From an uncultured Rivibacter sp. (GTDB lineage: Bacteria > Pseudomonadota > Gammaproteobacteria > Burkholderiales > Burkholderiaceae), in NCBI GenBank assembly GCA_946481025.1, contig CAMLNA010000006.1, positions 13,336 through 77,335 of the forward strand: a DNA stretch of 64,000 nucleotides, written 5' to 3'. This document shows, piece after piece, positions 25,089 through 33,684 of this stretch. Each line of letters begins with the position of its first letter. The stretch's first letter is position 1. The translations under genes were made by a program, and so were the position numbers. The notes beneath the pieces are model-generated. The model was not told where the DNA came from. It worked only from the letters and a program-made list of their open reading frames with translations, and searched no databases.

Positions 25089-27602
25089 TCAGAGCGAGAT
25101 CTGCGCGGTGAGGCTCACGCCGCGCCCCGGCTGCAGCGGGATGTAGCCCGGCGAGGGCTGCGTGCCGTAGAGGCGGCGGTCGAACACGTTCTCGACCGCC
25201 ACCCCGAGGCTCCACTGCTCCGTGGCACGCGTCCACGACAGGTCGAGGTGCGCGCCGCCAGGCAGGCGCAGCTGCGCTGCGTCCGGATCGAACGGGTTGG
25301 GCGGCGCGGCCCAGCTCGACGAGAACGCGCGAAAGCCGAAGCCCAGGCTGTGCCGCGCCGCCTGCGTGCCGGAAAGCCGGTAGCGGGCCAGCACGTGCAT
25401 CGAACGCGCCGGCACGCCGGTGGCCGGCAGCTCGACGCCCAGCGGCGCCATCTCTTCGGGGCCCGGCACCGTTTCGCGGGCCCGCATGTAGCTCAAGCCC
25501 ATGTGCAGGTCGAGCGCGGGCAGCACGCGGCCAGCCAGCTCGGCGTCGATGCCGTCGGTCGAGCGGCCGGGAATGGCGAACAGGCCGTTGCCCGGCAGCG
25601 CGGACGAGCCCTGCAGCGTGTCGAGCTGCCGCAGCCGGAAGGCCTCGAGCGTGAACGCGAGGCGGCGCTCCAGCAGGTCGAGCTTGGTGCCCACCTGAGA
25701 CTGCCGCTCGCGGCGATAGGGCGCGTTGGAGCCGTCGTGGAGCTGCAGGTCGTCCGTGCGGCCGTCCAGCTCGACCGAGTACTGCGCCCCGGCATAGATC
25801 GACGCCCACGGCGTGAGCTGGTAGAGCAGCCCGGCGTCCCAGTTGGTGGCCCGCGGGCCCTGCCGCGGGATCTCGTCGAAGTATTCGGGCGAATGGGTGC
25901 GCTGCACCGCCAGCCGCGCGATCCACGAGCCCAGGCGCAGCTGGTCCTGCAGCAGCAGCGCATGCTTGCGCTCGCGCAGCGTGCGCTGGTTCAGCGACTG
26001 CGCATCGCCTTCGTCCGGCGTCGCCGGCAAGGGGGTGATGCCGGGTTCATAGGCCGCGGGATCGACGACCCAGGTCGCGGAGCCGTCTCCGCGATGCAGG
26101 CGCCAGCGTTCGAGGTCGACCGCCATCAAGAGCCGGTGCGCCACCGGCCCGGTGGCCAGGTTGCCCACCAGCCCCCATTGCATGCCGGCATCGCGCGCCC
26201 GGGTGCTTCGCTGCAGCAGGTCGACGAACCCGATCGATTCGTTGGGTTGCCAGTAGCGGTGGTGGCGCATGCCGCCCTCCACCGTTTCGACCCGGCCCTT
26301 CCAGCTCATGCGCCATTGCGGCGACAGCCGCCAGTCGAGGTCGATCTCGACGTCCTTCGCCTGCCACCACAACCCGTCCGCACGGTTCACCACCGGGCGT
26401 TCGGCATCGGGCGACAGCGGGCTCAAGCCGTTGTCGGCGGGTGTGCCGCCGAGGCTCGCCCGTGCCGGCGCCGTGCGCCGCCGGTCGGCCTGCACGGTGA
26501 GCGTGGCCTTGAAGTCCGCACCGCGATAGCCCACGGCCGCCAGCAGGCCGCCGGCATGCTGCGGGTCGTAGCCGCCGTCGGTGCGGCCGCTGCGGCTGCC
26601 GAAGGCCACGGCGCGCCAGTAGGTGCGAGGCATCACCTCGCCGGCCGCGTCGACCTCCAGGCGCAGGGTGCCGCTGTCGCGCGAGCCCAGGGTCTGGCTG
26701 AATTCCAGGTGTTCCTGCGTGTCGATCGACTTGCGCACCAGGTTGACCACGCCGCCGCGCCCGCCGAAGTCGGCCACGCCGCCGACCACGCCGCTGGGGC
26801 CCTTGAGCACTTCGATGCGTTCGACGAAGGCGTTGTCGATGGCCAGGCCGCCGCGCAGCGTGCGCATGCCCGACAACGAATACGACGCCGGCATGCCGCG
26901 CACCATGACGGTGGGCGCGAGGCCCTGGCCCGAATCGCTGACCTGGGCCGTCACGCCGGTGACGTAGCGCAGGGCGTCCGTGGTCGTGGCGTTGGCGCCT
27001 TGCAGTTCGAGCGCGTCGCGCGTGATCACCGAGACGGCCTGCGGCAGCTCGGACAACGGCGTGTCGGTGCGCGTGGCGGTGGAAGCCGCCACGGGCCGCA
27101 GGCCGACTTCGTCGGGCCTGTCGGCCAGGCCGAGCACGAGCACGGGGGGCAGGCGGGATGCCGCGGGGGCGGGTGCGGAGCCCGAGGCGGCGGCAGCCGG
27201 TGCGGATGCCAGCGCCTGCAGGGCCGTGCCCGGCTGCGCGGGCAGGGACTGCACGGCCGCCGCCGGCCTGCGTCGCAGCGTCACCGCGCCGTCGGCGGTG
27301 ACCTCCAGCGCGAGGTCAGTGCCCCTGAGCGCCTGCTCGAAGGCCTGCAGCGGCGTGAAGCGGCCCTGCACCGGCGCCGCCACCCTGCCATCGACCAGCG
27401 CCGGATTGAACGACACGATGGTGCCGCTGCGCTTGGCGATCTCGATGAGCGAGCCGCCGAGCGGGCCGCTCTCGAGGTCGAACGCAAGCGCGGCCTGCGC
27501 CACGTCGGCGGCAGCGAACCGCCCCCCTGCCGCCGCCGACAGGACGAGCACGACCAGACCCTTCTCCAGTGCACGACGCCAAGCCGGTGGCTTCCTTCCC
27601 AT
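25089..27602 (-). CDS. Second STN-containing TonB-dependent siderophore-type receptor
   Basis: 837 aa from MGRKPPAWRR. A signal peptide precedes an STN domain (LAFDLESGPLGGSLIEIAKRSGTIV), a plug (LSELPQAVSVITRDALEL; VLKGPSGVVGGVADFGG) and a barrel. It is organised like the receptor at 8378-10876 and probably paralogous to it, but no sigma or anti-sigma gene is adjacent. It may signal through a distant FecR-like partner or through the one at 10892. It ends 40 bp from the convergent HrpF-like gene. Confidence 0.92.
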   Translation of the reverse strand: MGRKPPAWRRALEKGLVVLVLSAAAGGRFAAADVAQAALAFDLESGPLGGSLIEIAKRSGTIVSFNPALVDGRVAAPVQGRFTPLQAFEQALRGTDLALEVTADGAVTLRRRPAAAVQSLPAQPGTALQALASAPAAAASGSAPAPAASRLPPVLVLGLADRPDEVGLRPVAASTATRTDTPLSELPQAVSVITRDALELQGANATTTDALRYVTGVTAQVSDSGQGLAPTVMVRGMPASYSLSGMRTLRGGLAIDNAFVERIEVLKGPSGVVGGVADFGGRGGVVNLVRKSIDTQEHLEFSQTLGSRDSGTLRLEVDAAGEVMPRTYWRAVAFGSRSGRTDGGYDPQHAGGLLAAVGYRGADFKATLTVQADRRRTAPARASLGGTPADNGLSPLSPDAERPVVNRADGLWWQAKDVEIDLDWRLSPQWRMSWKGRVETVEGGMRHHRYWQPNESIGFVDLLQRSTRARDAGMQWGLVGNLATGPVAHRLLMAVDLERWRLHRGDGSATWVVDPAAYEPGITPLPATPDEGDAQSLNQRTLRERKHALLLQDQLRLGSWIARLAVQRTHSPEYFDEIPRQGPRATNWDAGLLYQLTPWASIYAGAQYSVELDGRTDDLQLHDGSNAPYRRERQSQVGTKLDLLERRLAFTLEAFRLRQLDTLQGSSALPGNGLFAIPGRSTDGIDAELAGRVLPALDLHMGLSYMRARETVPGPEEMAPLGVELPATGVPARSMHVLARYRLSGTQAARHSLGFGFRAFSSSWAAPPNPFDPDAAQLRLPGGAHLDLSWTRATEQWSLGVAVENVFDRRLYGTQPSPGYIPLQPGRGVSLTAQISL

Positions 27603-27698
27603 AGCGCGCTGCCCATTCCAAACAGAACTGTATGGTACGGGCGGCCGTCCGAACCGCGTCGCGCGCATGCAACGCCCTGGCCGTGAACGTGAACGGGG

Positions 27699-28334
27699 TC
27701 ACATCATCCCGGCGGCCTGCGGCGGCCCGGCGGTGTCGAGCACCCGGCCGAAGATGAGCATGTCGCGGCTGCGCGCATCGGCCCACACGATGCCCGGCAG
27801 CGAGCCCCAGGCGCTGAAGCCGTGCGCACGGAACAGGCCCACGCTGGCCGCGTTGTCGTGCCAGATGAAGGCCATGAGGCGGTCGATGCTCCAGCGCGGC
27901 GCCTCGCGCAACGCATGCTCGAGCAGCATGCGGCCCACCCCGCGGCCTTGCCAGGCCCGGGCGATGTAGACCGCCACTTCCGCGGCACAGGTGCAGGCCG
28001 GCCGGTCGGCAAAGCCCAGCAGGCTCAGCCAGCCCACCGGTTCGCCGCCTTCATGGGCGACCCACAGCGGCCGCCCGCTGCCGCGGTGTGCGGCCATCCA
28101 GCCGGAGAGGCCTTCGCCGGGCAACGGCAGCAGCCGGCTGGCCGCGAGCAGCCGCCCGCCGATGCGCGCCTGCGGGTCGTCCGGCGGGGTTGCCTGCGGC
28201 GGCAGCGAGTCGTTGTAGATGCGCGTGACCGCGGCCACATCAGCCGCAATGGCCGGTCGCACCGCGAGCGATGCAACCCCGGGCGCCGGCTGCATGACCG
28301 GTGCGCTGGTGTGTGCGGACGGCGTGGCGAGCAT
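27699..28334 (-). CDS. GNAT-family N-acetyltransferase under Hrp control; candidate effector
   Basis: 211 aa. Residues about 25-190 are a GNAT domain of the phosphinothricin/L-amino-acid acetyltransferase type: VRPAIAADVAAVTRIYND, then the acetyl-CoA loop region VYIARAWQGRGVGRMLLEHAL (R/Q-x-x-G-x-G/A) and HDNAASVGLFRAHGFSAWGSLPGI. The N-terminal 25 residues are Ser/Ala/Pro/Thr-rich and precede the domain, as in T3SS-exported proteins. A perfect PIP box with TAGATT at 31 nt lies upstream. The family usually detoxifies amino-acid-like inhibitors in the cytoplasm; secretion is inferred only from promoter and N-terminus. Confidence 0.88.
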   Translation of the reverse strand: MLATPSAHTSAPVMQPAPGVASLAVRPAIAADVAAVTRIYNDSLPPQATPPDDPQARIGGRLLAASRLLPLPGEGLSGWMAAHRGSGRPLWVAHEGGEPVGWLSLLGFADRPACTCAAEVAVYIARAWQGRGVGRMLLEHALREAPRWSIDRLMAFIWHDNAASVGLFRAHGFSAWGSLPGIVWADARSRDMLIFGRVLDTAGPPQAAGMM

Positions 28335-28409
28335 GGGAACTCCTGCGGCAAGCGCTTCGTTGAAATGACCGCAATCTAGGAACGCCGCCCCCGACCGCGC
28401 TGCGGCGGG

Positions 28410-28434
28410 GCGAAGCAGCCCCTCGCCGGGCGAA
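28410..28434 (-). promoter_or_regulatory. PIP box (perfect) for the GNAT gene
   Basis: Minus strand TTCGC-N15-TTCGC; -10-like TAGATT 31 nt downstream (28373-28378), about 40 bp before the ATG. Confidence 0.85.
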
Positions 28435-28457
28435 GCGGTGCGCCCTTCGCCTGCCGC

Positions 28458-28482
28458 TTCGCCGGCTGCCACACGGCTTCGC
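28458..28482 (+). promoter_or_regulatory. PIP box (perfect) for hrpW
   Basis: Plus strand TTCGC-N15-TTCGC; -10-like TAGCCT 31 nt downstream (28514-28519). It lies 23 bp from the oppositely oriented PIP box of the GNAT gene. Confidence 0.87.
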
Positions 28483-28613
28483 CTCCGTCGGGACTTGCCG
28501 TGCGCGCGGCACCTAGCCTTCCGTGAGATGTCTGCCGCCCGGCACCGATTCGCGTGCCCCACCCCCAACCGGCTGCCCGGCAGCAGCCGCCCACCGCTCT
28601 CAAGGAGGATCCC

Positions 28614-29945
28614 ATGTCCATCGACGCACTCAACGCCGTTTCGTCCCTGCAGCGCCCGTCAGCGCTCGACATGTACCGCATGTTCCTCGACCAGCCTTCG
28701 CAGCAGCCGCAGAGCAGCCCGTCGTCGCTGGGACAGCAGCTGATGTCGATGCTGCTGCAGAGCCTGCTCTCCGCAGGCCAGCAGAACGCACCGGGCAGCA
28801 GCCCGGCCGCGCCGGCCCCCGCGTCGGGACCGTCAGGCCCCATGGGGACCGGCACCGCGGGCAACAACCCCTTGTCGGCGCAGATGGGCCTGCTCAACAG
28901 CATCTTCGAGATGATGCAGGCGCTCATGCCGCTGTTGCAGGCCTTGAACCAGAACGGCATCCAGCCGACCAACGCCGCGGGCCAACTGGCCAACCAGTTC
29001 GGTGGCGGCGGCAATGGCGGTGGCGGCGCGGGAGGCGGCGGCGGTGGCTCGCCGTTCGGAGGCCCCGGCGGCGGTTCGCCGTTCGCAGGCCCTGGCGCCG
29101 GCTCGCCGTTCGGCGGTGGCGGCTCGCCCTTCGGCGGCAGCCCGTACGGATCTCCGTCGGGGTCGCCGTCCGGGTCGCCCTCGGGATCGCCCGTGGCGGG
29201 CGGCCCGGGCAGCCCCGCCGCGCCGGGGGCGCCGGGTGCGCCGGCGACACCCGCCACCCCGCCGGCCCATGGCACGCCGAGCCGCCCCGGCACGCCGGTC
29301 AGCGGCGCCGGCAAGCCCACCGAGATCCCGCCGGCCACCGGCTCGGTGACGGTCAACGAGCCCATCGTCGTGAAGGCCGGACAGACCTTCGACGGCGGCG
29401 GCAAGGTCTTCCAGGCCGGCAAGGCGCTGGGCGACGGCGGCCAGAGCGAAAACCAGAAGCCGGTGTTCATCCTCGAGCCGGGTGCCACGCTGAAGAACGT
29501 GCAGGTGGCCGGCGGCGACGGTGTGCACACGCGCGGCGACGCCACGCTGAAGGACGTGTGGTGGAAGGACGTCGGCGAAGACGCGATGACGATGAAGGGC
29601 CCGGGCAACGTGAAGGTCAGCGGCGGCGGCGCCTACCAGGCCACCGACAAGATCTTCCAGATCAACGCGCCGGGTTCGCTGTCGATCGACGGCTTCACCG
29701 CCGACGGCTTCGGCAAGGCGGTGCGCACCAACGGCGGCAAGGACTTCCCGATCACCATCGACATCAAGAACTCCGAGTTCCGCAACGGCAAGGAGACGGT
29801 GGTGCGCACCGATGCGAAGGACGCCAACATCCGGTGGGACGACGCCTCCATCGTCGTGGACAAGGTGCCCCAAAAGGTGCTGGCGCCCCAGACGGCGCGG
29901 GTCGAGGGTCTTTCGTCGTGGGACTACAAGCCCTACAGCGGCTGA
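28614..29945 (+). CDS. hrpW: HrpW-type harpin with C-terminal pectate lyase domain
   Basis: 443 aa with AAGGAGG before the ATG. Residues 1-130 are Gln/Ser/Leu/Met-rich and harpin-like (QQLMSMLLQSLLSAGQQ). Residues about 130-235 are a Gly/Ser/Pro linker with SPFGG and SGSP repeats. The last about 205 residues are a PL3-type right-handed beta-helix pectate lyase domain (GQTFDGGGKVF, VFILEPGATLKNVQVAGGDGVHTRGDATLKDVWWKDVGEDAMT). No cysteines or signal peptide, as expected for a T3SS substrate. HrpW proteins are delivered to the apoplast and bind or cleave pectate to help the pilus cross the plant wall. The PIP box confirms Hrp control. Confidence 0.9.
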   Translation: MSIDALNAVSSLQRPSALDMYRMFLDQPSQQPQSSPSSLGQQLMSMLLQSLLSAGQQNAPGSSPAAPAPASGPSGPMGTGTAGNNPLSAQMGLLNSIFEMMQALMPLLQALNQNGIQPTNAAGQLANQFGGGGNGGGGAGGGGGGSPFGGPGGGSPFAGPGAGSPFGGGGSPFGGSPYGSPSGSPSGSPSGSPVAGGPGSPAAPGAPGAPATPATPPAHGTPSRPGTPVSGAGKPTEIPPATGSVTVNEPIVVKAGQTFDGGGKVFQAGKALGDGGQSENQKPVFILEPGATLKNVQVAGGDGVHTRGDATLKDVWWKDVGEDAMTMKGPGNVKVSGGGAYQATDKIFQINAPGSLSIDGFTADGFGKAVRTNGGKDFPITIDIKNSEFRNGKETVVRTDAKDANIRWDDASIVVDKVPQKVLAPQTARVEGLSSWDYKPYSG

Positions 29946-30046
29946 GGCCGCCGGACAGGGCTTGGTCACGCAAACATCAGCACGCCGTCATTCCCGCCTG
30001 AAACCGCCTTCCTATATTCGCCGGGTCATTTGCAAGGAGCACCAAC

Positions 30047-31237
30047 GTGACGACCAGGATGAAGCGGTTTCTTTCGGGAAGGACCCTGTCGGCGGCCGTG
30101 GCCGTGATGGCCACGGCATGGCTGCCCCTGCAGGCACTGGCCGACGCGAGCACCGACGTGGCGCCCGCCACCGGCTGGGCGAGCCGCAACGGCGGCACCA
30201 AGGGCGGCGCCGCCGCGACGTCGCGCTACATGTACAAGGTCAGCAGTGCCTCGCAGCTGCTGGCAGCGCTGAAGGACGGCGGCACGAATCCGAAGATCGT
30301 GAAGATCTACGGCACCGTCGACATGGCCGCGGCGGACAACGGCGGCCCCTTCACCAGCGTGGCCGACCAGACGGCGCGCAACAAGATCACCATCCCCGCC
30401 AACACCACGCTGATCGGCATGGGCTCGACGGCCACGATCACCAACGCGGCGATGTTCATCAAGCGGGTCGACAACGTCATCATCCGCAACCTCACGATCG
30501 TGGCGCCCTGCGACATCGAGCCGATGTGGGACCCCAACGACAACGGCGGCCGCTGGAACTCGCGCTACGACGCGCTCGTGATCGACGGCGCGACGCACGT
30601 GTGGATCGACCACAACGTGTTCACCGATGCGCCGACGACGGACGACCAGGCGCCCGTGGTCAACGGCCAGCGCAAGCAGTGCCACGACGGCGCGCTCGAC
30701 ATCCAGCACGCGGCCGACTTCATCACCGTCTCGTACAACGTGTTCGACCAGCATGACAAGAACACGCTGGTCGGCTCTTCGGACAGCGACACCGCCGACG
30801 AGGGCCACCTGACCGTGACCTTCAACCACAACGCCTTCAAGAACGTCATGGAGCGGGCACCGCGCGTGCGCTTCGGCAAGGTTCAGGTCTACAACAACTA
30901 CTACCAGGGCGACAAGGCGAACACCGCCTATCCGCACAACTACAGCATCGGCGTGGGCTACAAGGCGAAGATCATCTCGGCCGCCAACGTGCTCGACATC
31001 GCGGGCGCCTCGTCGTGCCCGAAGGTGGTGAAGAACCCCGGAACCTCCACCAAGACCGGTGCGATCGTGGACACCGGCTCCCTGCTCAATGGTGCCGCGC
31101 TCAACCTGTCGACGAGCTGCAGCTTCAGCAATGCGGTGGGCTGGACCGTGCCCTACGCCGCCACGCCGCTGCCGGCCGGCATGGTGAAGAGCACCGTCAC
31201 CAGCCAGGCCGGGGTGGGCAAGCTGACGGTGAACTGA
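30047..31237 (+). CDS. Secreted pectate lyase, polysaccharide lyase family 1
   Basis: 396 aa from a GTG with AAGGAG 7 nt upstream; a downstream ATG (30059) is the alternative. A Sec signal peptide (LSAAVAVMATAWLPLQALA) is followed by the PL1 parallel beta-helix: TTLIGMGSTATI, DALVIDGATHVWIDHNVFTD, and the catalytic-region Arg in VMERAPRVRFGKVQVYNNYY. It cleaves polygalacturonate by beta-elimination outside the cell. It lies 101 bp after hrpW, but no PIP box is found in the gap and a signal peptide is present, so it is probably a type II secretion substrate. Confidence 0.93.
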   Translation: MTTRMKRFLSGRTLSAAVAVMATAWLPLQALADASTDVAPATGWASRNGGTKGGAAATSRYMYKVSSASQLLAALKDGGTNPKIVKIYGTVDMAAADNGGPFTSVADQTARNKITIPANTTLIGMGSTATITNAAMFIKRVDNVIIRNLTIVAPCDIEPMWDPNDNGGRWNSRYDALVIDGATHVWIDHNVFTDAPTTDDQAPVVNGQRKQCHDGALDIQHAADFITVSYNVFDQHDKNTLVGSSDSDTADEGHLTVTFNHNAFKNVMERAPRVRFGKVQVYNNYYQGDKANTAYPHNYSIGVGYKAKIISAANVLDIAGASSCPKVVKNPGTSTKTGAIVDTGSLLNGAALNLSTSCSFSNAVGWTVPYAATPLPAGMVKSTVTSQAGVGKLTVN

Positions 31238-31312
31238 GCCGCAGGGTGGTGCCGCGGCTGGCTTTCAGTCGTCGATGAACGTCCAGCTGTCGGCACCATC
31301 GAATCGGCGGCT

Positions 31313-31957
31313 TCAAGCGCTGTTCGCGCTTTCGGCCTCGGCTCCACGCGGTGCCCCTGGCCGCCGCCGGGCCGCCACGCCGGTGACGAAATGGTCGAAG
31401 GCGTCCAGCAGCGGCGCCGCGTCGAAGGACGGGCCCTCCAGCATCGCCAGCGCCTGCACCGTCGCTTCCAGCGTGGAGACCTGGTCAGCCCGCCGCGCCG
31501 CGCGGATCGCGCGGTTGCGAGTCGGCGCCGGCGCCTCCAGCTGCAGCCGCGGCAGCGCCGCCAGAGCCGGGTGCTCGAGCAGCATCCGCAGGCTCTTGCG
31601 CCACGTCGCGTCGAGCACCACCAGCCGCAGCGGCGCGCCCGCCGTCGCCTCCATGGCCGGCGGCGCCGGGGCGGCGGGCACGTCGGGGTAGAGCAGCCGC
31701 GTGTCCCGGCCGCGACGGTGCAGCAGCGCCTGCAGCGCCGCAGGCGCGAAGCGCTCGCCGACGACGACCTCGCAGGAGGCCAGCGACAGGCGCAGCAGCG
31801 CCACGCTGTTCTTCGCGTGACGCTGCTCCTGCGGATGCTGGAGCACCAGCACCTCGGTGCGGTGCGCGGTCGGCCGCGCCAGCGCGCACAGGCAGGCCGT
31901 CTGCGGGCGCAGGCAGCGCTCGCAGGCCTTGCGGCGCAGGGACGGGGGAACGTTCAC
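31313..31957 (-). CDS. DTW-domain tRNA-uridine aminocarboxypropyltransferase (TapT/YfiP-like)
   Basis: 214 aa. N-terminal zinc-type cysteines (CERCLRPQTACLC) are followed by LQHPQEQRHAKNSVALLRLSL and the DxTW motif VVLDATWRKSLRML that names the family. It transfers the 3-amino-3-carboxypropyl group from S-adenosylmethionine to uridine (acp3U) in tRNA. The last 20 residues are an Ala/Arg-rich tail. It is convergent with the pectate lyase gene and unlikely to be linked to the hrp genes functionally. Confidence 0.88.
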   Translation of the reverse strand: MNVPPSLRRKACERCLRPQTACLCALARPTAHRTEVLVLQHPQEQRHAKNSVALLRLSLASCEVVVGERFAPAALQALLHRRGRDTRLLYPDVPAAPAPPAMEATAGAPLRLVVLDATWRKSLRMLLEHPALAALPRLQLEAPAPTRNRAIRAARRADQVSTLEATVQALAMLEGPSFDAAPLLDAFDHFVTGVAARRRPGAPRGAEAESANSA

Positions 31958-32051
31958 CAGGGCATGATCGCACGCAGCCGCGGGCTTCTCATTGCCTGAA
32001 CACCGTACGCGGGCGGCCTTGCTCGTGCTGCCGGCCCCGGCGATTCAAGCG

Positions 32052-32363
32052 TCAGGACGCGCTCAGCACCGGGCGGAAGAAGCTTCGCTCGTAGCTGACG
32101 ATGCACTTCGTCTCGTCCGCGTACTTGAATGCGGCCTGGCACTCGGGATCCTGCATGGACCTGGTTCGATATTCCTCGTAGAGCGCGAGGGATGGGAAGG
32201 TGAAGATCGCGAGCGCGACGTTGTTTGCACCTTCGGAGGGGAGGAAGTATCCGAGGTGCCTTCCGCCGAACTTCTCGACGAGAGGGATCCACAGCTTCCC
32301 GTAGTGCTCGAACTCCTTGATCTTCGAGGCATCGATGACGTAGCGGAGATAGCAGGCGATCAT
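32052..32363 (-). CDS. NIPSNAP-family protein
   Basis: 103 aa from MIACYLRYVIDAS. It shows the ferredoxin-like dimeric alpha/beta-barrel pattern of NIPSNAP proteins (YVIDASKIKEFEHYGKLWIPLVEKFGGRHLGYFLPSEGANNVALAIFTFPSLALYEEYR). The biochemical role of bacterial members is unclear. The upstream in-frame extension to 32453 lacks family similarity. Confidence 0.85.
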   Translation of the reverse strand: MIACYLRYVIDASKIKEFEHYGKLWIPLVEKFGGRHLGYFLPSEGANNVALAIFTFPSLALYEEYRTRSMQDPECQAAFKYADETKCIVSYERSFFRPVLSAS

Positions 32364-32430
32364 GAAGACGTACTCATGGGGGGCGCTGGATCGGGGCGTG
32401 ATCGTAGCGCACGGCGGCAGCCGCCTGTCC

Positions 32431-32946
32431 TCACTCCCCGGCGGACGGCGCAAGCTCGAGCTGGGTCAGCCACAGCCGAACGTCGAACTCCAGCTGGTGG
32501 TAGCCCGGCTCCATGTGGGTACACAGCGCGTAGAAGGGCTTGCCGTGCTCCCGCTCCTTCAAGTGCGCCAGTTCGTGCACGACGATCATCCTGAGGAATG
32601 CGGCAGGCGCCTGCCGGAACAGGCTGGCGATGCGGATCTCGCGCTTGGCCTTGAGGTTGCCGCCCTGCACTCGCGAGACGGCCGTGTGCGTGCCCAGGGC
32701 CTGCTGCACGAGATGCAGCCGGCTGTCGTAGACGACTTTCGCGAGCGGCCCGGCGTTGCGCATGTAGCGGCTCTTCAGCTCCAGGACGTAGTCGTACAGC
32801 GCGCCGTCGCTGCACACCGCGTGGGACTCGGGGTAGCGGCGGTCGAGGCTTTCGGCCAGGCGCCCGCATGCGATCAGCTCGCGGACCTGCGCCAACAATT
32901 CGGGCGGGTAACCCGCCAGGTACTTCAACGGGGCCGCTGCGCTCAT
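32431..32946 (-). CDS. YgjP-like zinc metallopeptidase domain protein
   Basis: 171 aa. The HExxH zinc motif lies in [18 protein letters not shown], with a downstream [11 protein letters not shown]. This is the YgjP/WLM/SprT-like gluzincin arrangement. An intact HExxH plus distal acidic residues suggest it is catalytically competent, but the substrate is unknown. Its ATG overlaps the stop of the DUF2132 gene upstream (ATGA), so the two are co-transcribed. Confidence 0.82.
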   Translation of the reverse strand: MSAAAPLKYLAGYPPELLAQVRELIACGRLAESLDRRYPESHAVCSDGALYDYVLELKSRYMRNAGPLAKVVYDSRLHLVQQALGTHTAVSRVQGGNLKAKREIRIASLFRQAPAAFLRMIVVHELAHLKEREHGKPFYALCTHMEPGYHQLEFDVRLWLTQLELAPSAGE

Positions 32947-33215
32947 CGAGGCGGGCGCGGTGCGTCCGCGCGGCGGCGGACATCGCGCAGCATGAACAGG
33001 TACAGGCTCTCGACCTTCTCGCGGGCCCACGGCGTCTTGCGCAGGAACTTCAGGCTCGACGCGACGCTCGGGTCGCTGCTGAAGCAGCGAATCGGAATGC
33101 GCTGCGCCAGGTCGGCCCAACCGTAGTGGTCTACCAGGGCCGTGAGGATGGCCTCCAGCGTCAGGCCGTGCAGAGGGTTGCGCGGCTGGACTTGCGGTGC
33201 GGGTGGGATGGACAT
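32943..33215 (-). CDS. VF530-family DNA-binding protein (DUF2132)
   Basis: 90 aa. The family core is complete: [62 protein letters not shown]530 proteins are small helical proteins with proposed DNA binding. Overlaps the YgjP-like gene by 4 bp. Confidence 0.87.
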   Translation of the reverse strand: MSIPPAPQVQPRNPLHGLTLEAILTALVDHYGWADLAQRIPIRCFSSDPSVASSLKFLRKTPWAREKVESLYLFMLRDVRRRADAPRPPR

Positions 33216-33239
33216 GGTGGGCGATGGAATTCGCGTCGC

Positions 33240-33612
33240 TCATTGTCGCAGCGGCGTCGGGTCGGTGAACTGGCGCTCGACCATGTCGCCCCAGTGAGCC
33301 GGCCGTTGGCCGTCGCCATCACGTACTGGCGCGAAGCATCGCGGCTGTACCGGCCATCTGCCCCGCCGAGGTACGCCCCCGCCGCGGCCACTGCGGTGCT
33401 CTTGTCGTCGTACTCGTTGTCGCCCGTGAAGCCCGGTGGCGAGGCCCAACGTCGGCGTCCCCGGATCGGCCGCCACACCTGCTCGAGCACGTGGTTACCC
33501 GCCGGGTCGCAGGCCTACACGCTCACCTTGTGCACCGCGCGGTCGTCAATGCTCGTCACCTGGCCCGCGCCGTCGCGGTATTCGAGGTCCTGACCGCGGG
33601 CGTATCCGAGCC
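33240..33612 (-). pseudogene. Decayed Rhs-repeat gene fragment
   Basis: Minus-strand translation gives Rhs-like pieces broken by an in-frame TAG: LEYRDGAGQVTSIDDRAVHK, stop, ACDPAGNHVLEQVW, PPGFTGDNEYD-KSTAVAAAGAYLGG, then SRQYVMATANGRL. A stretch of about 95 bp (33345-33439) nearly matches 62804-62897 in the intact Rhs gene, with a few substitutions and one extra base. The order of the blocks differs from that gene. It is a relic of an Rhs cassette, with neither start nor intact end. Confidence 0.82.
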
Positions 33613-33616
33613 ATGC

Positions 33617-33644
33617 GGAATGTTGGAATGCAAGACTTGACCCC
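33617..33644. repeat. Dispersed repeat, copy 1
   Basis: The 28-nt segment beginning GGAATGTTGGAATGCAAGA and ending TGACCCC recurs at 59268-59296 with one indel and a substitution. Copy 1 directly abuts the Rhs relic. Confidence 0.65.
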
Positions 33645-33684
33645 AGCTTCTGGCCCAGGGGAAACCCGGACTCCAAGACCGACG

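Noticed and set aside
29991..30021. PIP box upstream of the PL1 pectate lyase
   Set aside because: TTCCC and TTCGC lie 26 nt apart, not 20, and the first element is mismatched.
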